NCBI GenBank assembly: GCA_012511245.1 | Contig: JAAZGM010000254.1 | Span: forward strand, 1 to 8,966 | Direction: 5' to 3' | DNA length: 8,966 nt | Origin: Methanomicrobiales archaeon | Lineage (GTDB): Archaea > Halobacteriota > Methanomicrobia > Methanomicrobiales > Methanoculleaceae | In this document: positions 5,808 through 8,966 of the stretch, piece by piece | Layout of the letters: every line of letters begins with the position of its first letter | How positions within the stretch are numbered: position 1 is the stretch's first letter | Notes under the pieces: generated by a model | What the model was told of the DNA's origin: nothing | Seen by the model: only the letters and a program-made list of their open reading frames with translations | Database searches by the model: none | Position numbers and translations under genes: made by a program

Positions 5808-7550
5808 ATGCAACCCATCGCATCGACCATACGCAATGTGATACGACGGGGGTCGGCAGGATTTGCATCCGTGGCCCTCATCGCAGTTGTGCTCACCGCC
5901 TGTTGCGGCTGCACCGCTGCTGCTCCAGGTGCCGAGAACGGCGGTGATACTGCCCCGGATATCGGTGACATCCAGGCCGACCCCTCGCACAGCAGCAGCG
6001 CGGACCCGAATTTCTCCGTGGTGTTTCCTGATGATCGGGTCAACATGATGACCATCACCATCGCCCCGGAAAACTGGCAGAAGATGCTTGATAACATGAC
6101 CGAACTTTACGGCGAGTTCGGCGGGAGCACCACCAGAGGTATGCCCGCCGCGCCGGGAGCCCGGGACAACGCGCAGCCCGGCGGAGCCCCGGGTATGGGA
6201 GGCACCTCCGATATCAACCCGGTCTACGTTCCTGCAGACGTCTCGTTCGAGGATCAGATCTGGACGGACGTCGGTATCCGGTTCAAGGGCCAGATGTCCC
6301 TTGGAAGTACGTGGAAGGAAGGGTCTTACAAGATCTCGTTCAAGCTCAACTTCGATAAATTCGAGGATGAGAACCCCGCGATCAAGAACCAGCGGTTCTA
6401 CGGGTTCGACGAACTCAACCTGCAGAGCGGCTACACCGACGACTCGCTGATGCGGGACATGATCGTTCCGTCTATCTTCCGGGACTCCGGAGTCCCTGCA
6501 CCGCACACCGCGTTCTACCGGGTCTATCTCGATTATGGAGAGGGGCCGATCTATTTCGGGCTCTACACGATGATCGAGAGCGTCGAGGACACGGTGATCA
6601 AGACCCAGTTCGAGGACGATTCCGGCAACGTCTATAAACCTGAAGGCACCGGTGCGACGTTCGCCCGCGGTACGTTTGATACGGCAAGTTTCGTGAAGAA
6701 AACCAACAAAAAAGGTGGCGGAGACTGGACCGACGTCGAGACGCTTTACACCGTCCTGAACTCGGAGACCCGGACGACCGACCCGGAGGCGTGGAGGAGC
6801 GAACTCGAGACCGTACTGGACGTCGATGAGTTCCTCCGCTGGCTTGCAACGAACACCGTCATCCAGAACTGGGATACGTACGGGGGCAACAGCAGGAACT
6901 TCTACCTGTATACCGATCCCACCGACGGCAGAATCGTCTGGATCCCCTGGGACAACAACTTCGCCCTCAACGGCAGCATGGGTGGTGCCGGCAACCGGGG
7001 TGATCTCCCGGCAGACGGTGCCCCACAGATGAACGGCCTCCCGACGGATCCTGCACGGGAATTCGGCCGCCCGATGCCGGAAGGTGGCGACGCCTTACAG
7101 ATGAACGGCTCCTGGGTAGGTCCTGCGCGGGAATTTGACCGCCCGAATCCAGCAGGCGGCGATGAACCGGGGAACCGGATCGGGATGAACCCGGCCGCGG
7201 GGTTTGGCGGCGGCATGGGCAGGACAACCTCACTCGATCTTGGAGATGTCGGGGAGAACTGGCCGCTGATACGCTACCTGGCAGACGACCCGGTGTACTA
7301 TGCGCAGTACCAGGAGTACCTGGAGATGGTCGTGACAACGTCGTTTGAACCGACGAAGATGGAAGAGGTCTACCGGTATTACCATGCCCTGATCGAGCCG
7401 TACGTGACCGGCCCCGACGGAGAACAGGCAGGCTACACACACCTGAAGAGCGCCGAAGCCTTCGACATCTCCCTTGATGCGTTGATCGAACATGCCTACG
7501 ACCGTCACGACGCGGTCATGGATTACCTCTCCACTGAGAGGACATCATAA
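5808..7550 (+). CDS. CotH kinase family lipoprotein
   Basis: A 580-residue protein of the CotH family, atypical protein-kinase-like enzymes first known from Bacillus spore coat. A basic n-region (R9, R13, R14), a hydrophobic core (17-30) and lipobox LTAC (Cys32) predict export and lipid anchoring outside the membrane. Family motifs in order: RFKGQMS (158-164) with KISFK (175-179), ELNLQSGY (202-209), MIESVED (255-261), VYKPEG (275-280), NWDTYGGNSRNFYLY (354-368) and WIPWDNNF (378-385). The Asp residues in the NWD and PWDN motifs (356, 382) are present, so an active ATP-binding fold is plausible. Gly/Pro/Met-rich insertions lie at about 104-131 and 387-463; the second holds a tandem repeat. 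The 5808 ATG is the only one giving a signal peptide. It is first of three genes; the next begins 17 bp after its stop. Its phosphorylation targets are unknown. Confidence 0.93.
   Translation: MQPIASTIRNVIRRGSAGFASVALIAVVLTACCGCTAAAPGAENGGDTAPDIGDIQADPSHSSSADPNFSVVFPDDRVNMMTITIAPENWQKMLDNMTELYGEFGGSTTRGMPAAPGARDNAQPGGAPGMGGTSDINPVYVPADVSFEDQIWTDVGIRFKGQMSLGSTWKEGSYKISFKLNFDKFEDENPAIKNQRFYGFDELNLQSGYTDDSLMRDMIVPSIFRDSGVPAPHTAFYRVYLDYGEGPIYFGLYTMIESVEDTVIKTQFEDDSGNVYKPEGTGATFARGTFDTASFVKKTNKKGGGDWTDVETLYTVLNSETRTTDPEAWRSELETVLDVDEFLRWLATNTVIQNWDTYGGNSRNFYLYTDPTDGRIVWIPWDNNFALNGSMGGAGNRGDLPADGAPQMNGLPTDPAREFGRPMPEGGDALQMNGSWVGPAREFDRPNPAGGDEPGNRIGMNPAAGFGGGMGRTTSLDLGDVGENWPLIRYLADDPVYYAQYQEYLEMVVTTSFEPTKMEEVYRYYHALIEPYVTGPDGEQAGYTHLKSAEAFDISLDALIEHAYDRHDAVMDYLSTERTS
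7020..7163 (+). repeat. Tandem 72-bp in-frame repeat inside the CotH gene
   Basis: Residues 405-428 and 429-452 are two copies of a 24-residue unit with pattern A.QMNG....PAREF.RP.P.GGD; 16 of 24 positions are identical. The copies differ at many third codon positions, so the duplication is not very recent. It sits in a Gly/Pro-rich segment between the PWDN motif and the C-terminal helical part. Confidence 0.9.
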
Positions 7551-7567
7551 ATCGAGAGCGAATCACC

Positions 7568-8395
7568 ATGGAAGTAACTACGACAGACTCCCGCGCAAAA
7601 AGCGATCTCGACGACTCCCGGAGCGGCTGGTTCCCGTCAGCCGTCCGGGATATCGAGAGCATCTCCCTTGCCGAGGTGGCGGAGGGAAAGACCCGGCTGC
7701 TGAACCGGGTGGAGAGCAAACACCTGATGACGGTTGGACAATGTAAAAGGCTGATACAGGCGATATCCGATTCGTACAGGGTTCTGGAGGTTCGCGATGT
7801 CAGGGTCGGCAGGTACGAGACCCAATACTACGACGATGATTCGTTCACCTCCTATATCCAGCACCACAACGGGAAGGGCAACCGCTACAAACTGCGGTTG
7901 CGTCATTACGAAGCATCGGGAGAGACCTACCTCGAGGTGAAGAAGAAGAGCAACAAAGGCTCCACCGAGAAGCAGCGGATGAAGACATCCTGGCCGCCGA
8001 CCAGGTTTCTACCCGAGGAAGAGTGTTTCCTTGAGGCGGCCTTTCCTTACGATTGCCAGGAGTTCCGCCCCGTCCTCAAGACTGGCTACGAGAGGTCAAC
8101 CCTGGTCTCGACGGAGTTCCCCGAGCGTATCACGTTTGATACGGCTGTCCTGTTCAGCAACGGGAAGCAGAACATCTCGTATCCCGGACTTGTCATCGGT
8201 GAGGTGAAGCGCGAGAAGGGTGTAAAGAATTCCCCGGCACAACGAGCCCTGCGTTCGATGGGCATCCAGGAGAGGTCCTTCTCGAAGTACTGCGTCGGTG
8301 TCTCGCTGCTTTACGATCAACTGAAGCATAACAGGTTCAAACCGAACCTGCGCTTCATCGCCGGACTCTCGCAAGGAGGTCGCCAGCCATGCTGA
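7568..8395 (+). CDS. VTC-domain (triphosphate tunnel metalloenzyme fold) polyphosphate polymerase-like protein
   Basis: A 275-residue protein of the VTC/TTM superfamily. In yeast the VTC4 domain makes polyphosphate from ATP; other TTM members hydrolyse or cyclise triphosphates. Tunnel residues appear intact: ExK (E49-S-K51), YETQYYDDD (83-91), the basic strand RYKLRLR (106-112), ExKxK (E123, K125, K127), GYERSTLV (173-180), ERITFD (186-191), ExK (E212-V-K214) and SKY (239-241). No signal peptide or membrane helix is visible, so it should be cytosolic, unlike its CotH neighbour. The first 45 residues are a non-conserved lead. The ribosome binding site is weak (GAGAG, 9 nt before the ATG), which suggests coupling to CotH, whose stop is 17 bp upstream. 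The last 7 bp overlap the DUF4956 gene. Polymerase activity is inferred from the fold; hydrolase activity is the main alternative. Confidence 0.92.
   Translation: MEVTTTDSRAKSDLDDSRSGWFPSAVRDIESISLAEVAEGKTRLLNRVESKHLMTVGQCKRLIQAISDSYRVLEVRDVRVGRYETQYYDDDSFTSYIQHHNGKGNRYKLRLRHYEASGETYLEVKKKSNKGSTEKQRMKTSWPPTRFLPEEECFLEAAFPYDCQEFRPVLKTGYERSTLVSTEFPERITFDTAVLFSNGKQNISYPGLVIGEVKREKGVKNSPAQRALRSMGIQERSFSKYCVGVSLLYDQLKHNRFKPNLRFIAGLSQGGRQPC
8373..8380 (+). promoter_or_regulatory. Strong ribosome binding site of the DUF4956 gene
   Basis: AAGGAGGT lies 8 nt before the ATG at 8389, inside the end of the VTC-domain gene. It fixes the start of the next gene and shows that the 7-bp overlap is a real translational junction. 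Confidence 0.85.
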
Positions 8396-8966
8396 CCGGC
8401 GATCTCACCCTCTTCGTCGCAGGCTTCATCCTCAACTTCCTTGCCGCGTTCGTCATCGTCCGGTTCATCTACTACCCGAGAGGTCGGTGCAACAACTACG
8501 TCTTCACGTTTCTCGCCTTCAACACGGTGATCTACTTCATCATGGGGCTATTCACCAGCATCGAGCTCTCGATAGGGGCAGGCTTCGGCCTTTTTGCACT
8601 CTTTTCGATCCTGCGCTACAGGACGGAGACGGTCCCGATCCGCGAGATGACCTACCTCTTCGTGATGGCTGCACTCCCCGTACTGAACTCGGTCCTCTGG
8701 GGGTTTGCCCGGTACGACGAGATGTTGGTCGCAATTCTCCTCGTTGTCCTGACGCTCTGGGTTCTCGACAAGGCGTGGGGATTCAACAAGGAACAGAATC
8801 AGAAGGATGTGATTTACGAAAAGATCGACCTGATACCGCGAGAACGGCGGGAAGAGATGCTTGCCGACCTCCGGACAAGGACGGGGCTGAACGTCTATGA
8901 AGTCGAGGTACTGAGCGTCAACTTTCTGCGGGATACCGCAGAGATCAGGATCACTTACTCGAACAA
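8389..8966 (+). CDS. DUF4956 family membrane protein, C-terminus cut by window edge
   Basis: 192 codons are open to the right edge, starting MLTGDLTLFVAGFILNFLAA. Hydrophobic segments at about 7-28, 38-58, 62-75, 88-106 and 112-126 predict an integral membrane protein with roughly four to five passes. The DUF4956 signature is present: GAGFGLFALFSILRYRTETV (63-82), followed by PIREMTYLF. The soluble tail after about residue 127 carries the conserved SVNFLRDTAEIRITY near the edge. In typical members the protein ends soon after this strand, so little is probably missing. Function is not established. The family is commonly found next to VTC-domain and CotH genes, as here. The gene overlaps the VTC-domain gene by 7 bp, so equimolar synthesis and a physical complex are plausible. 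Confidence 0.92.
   Translation, partial: MLTGDLTLFVAGFILNFLAAFVIVRFIYYPRGRCNNYVFTFLAFNTVIYFIMGLFTSIELSIGAGFGLFALFSILRYRTETVPIREMTYLFVMAALPVLNSVLWGFARYDEMLVAILLVVLTLWVLDKAWGFNKEQNQKDVIYEKIDLIPRERREEMLADLRTRTGLNVYEVEVLSVNFLRDTAEIRITYSN

Noticed and set aside
5788..5841. 17-codon upstream open frame overlapping the CotH start
   Set aside because: The predicted transcription start near 5803 lies downstream of this ATG, and it has no ribosome binding site.
5616..6506. Minus-strand open frame of 296 codons across the CotH promoter and 5' half
   Set aside because: Antisense to the CotH coding sequence; it reads through the promoter region in a different frame from the possible 36-codon gene and has no recognisable domain.
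1..8966. CRISPR array, insertion sequence or prophage
   Set aside because: No regularly spaced direct repeats, transposase motifs, terminal inverted repeats or phage genes are visible.

Overview
The window looks like chromosomal DNA of a high-GC methanogenic archaeon, most likely Methanomicrobiales and Methanoculleus-like. The evidence is an archaeal S6e ribosomal protein, an archaeal/eukaryal-type aIF5B, TATA-box promoters, AGGAGG/GGTGA ribosome binding sites, a tRNA-His gene with no encoded CCA, and flavoproteins typical of methanogens. The genus is an inference from general style, not from a search.

Layout. Positions 1-2284 (minus strand) hold translation genes: infB (aIF5B, complete) followed by rps6e, which runs off the left edge. 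A 339-bp non-coding stretch follows, with AT-rich promoter candidates on both strands, then tRNA-His(GTG) at 2624-2696. Positions 2804-3943 (minus) hold a two-gene flavin/redox operon: a flavodoxin-fold FMN reductase of the iron-sulfur flavoprotein type, then a pyridoxamine-phosphate-oxidase-like split-barrel protein. Its promoter has a TATA box with a perfect 16-bp palindrome directly downstream, in repressor position. Positions 4193-5497 (plus) encode a lipoprotein serpin, apparently on a leaderless transcript, with a 7+7-bp inverted repeat just upstream of its TATA box. A hairpin at 5501-5543 separates it from a possible 36-codon minus-strand gene.

The most interesting part is the plus-strand operon from 5808 to the right edge: a CotH-kinase-family lipoprotein, a VTC/TTM-fold protein with its phosphate-binding residues intact (a polyphosphate-polymerase-like domain), and a DUF4956 membrane protein, truncated by the window. 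The spacing is 17 bp, then a 7-bp overlap. The set combines a predicted cell-surface kinase, a cytosolic triphosphate-tunnel enzyme and a multi-pass membrane protein. I infer a membrane-associated phosphate-polymer or surface-phosphorylation system; its biochemical role in archaea is not something I can establish from sequence. The kinase carries Gly/Pro-rich insertions, including two tandem copies of a 24-residue unit just after its PWDN motif.
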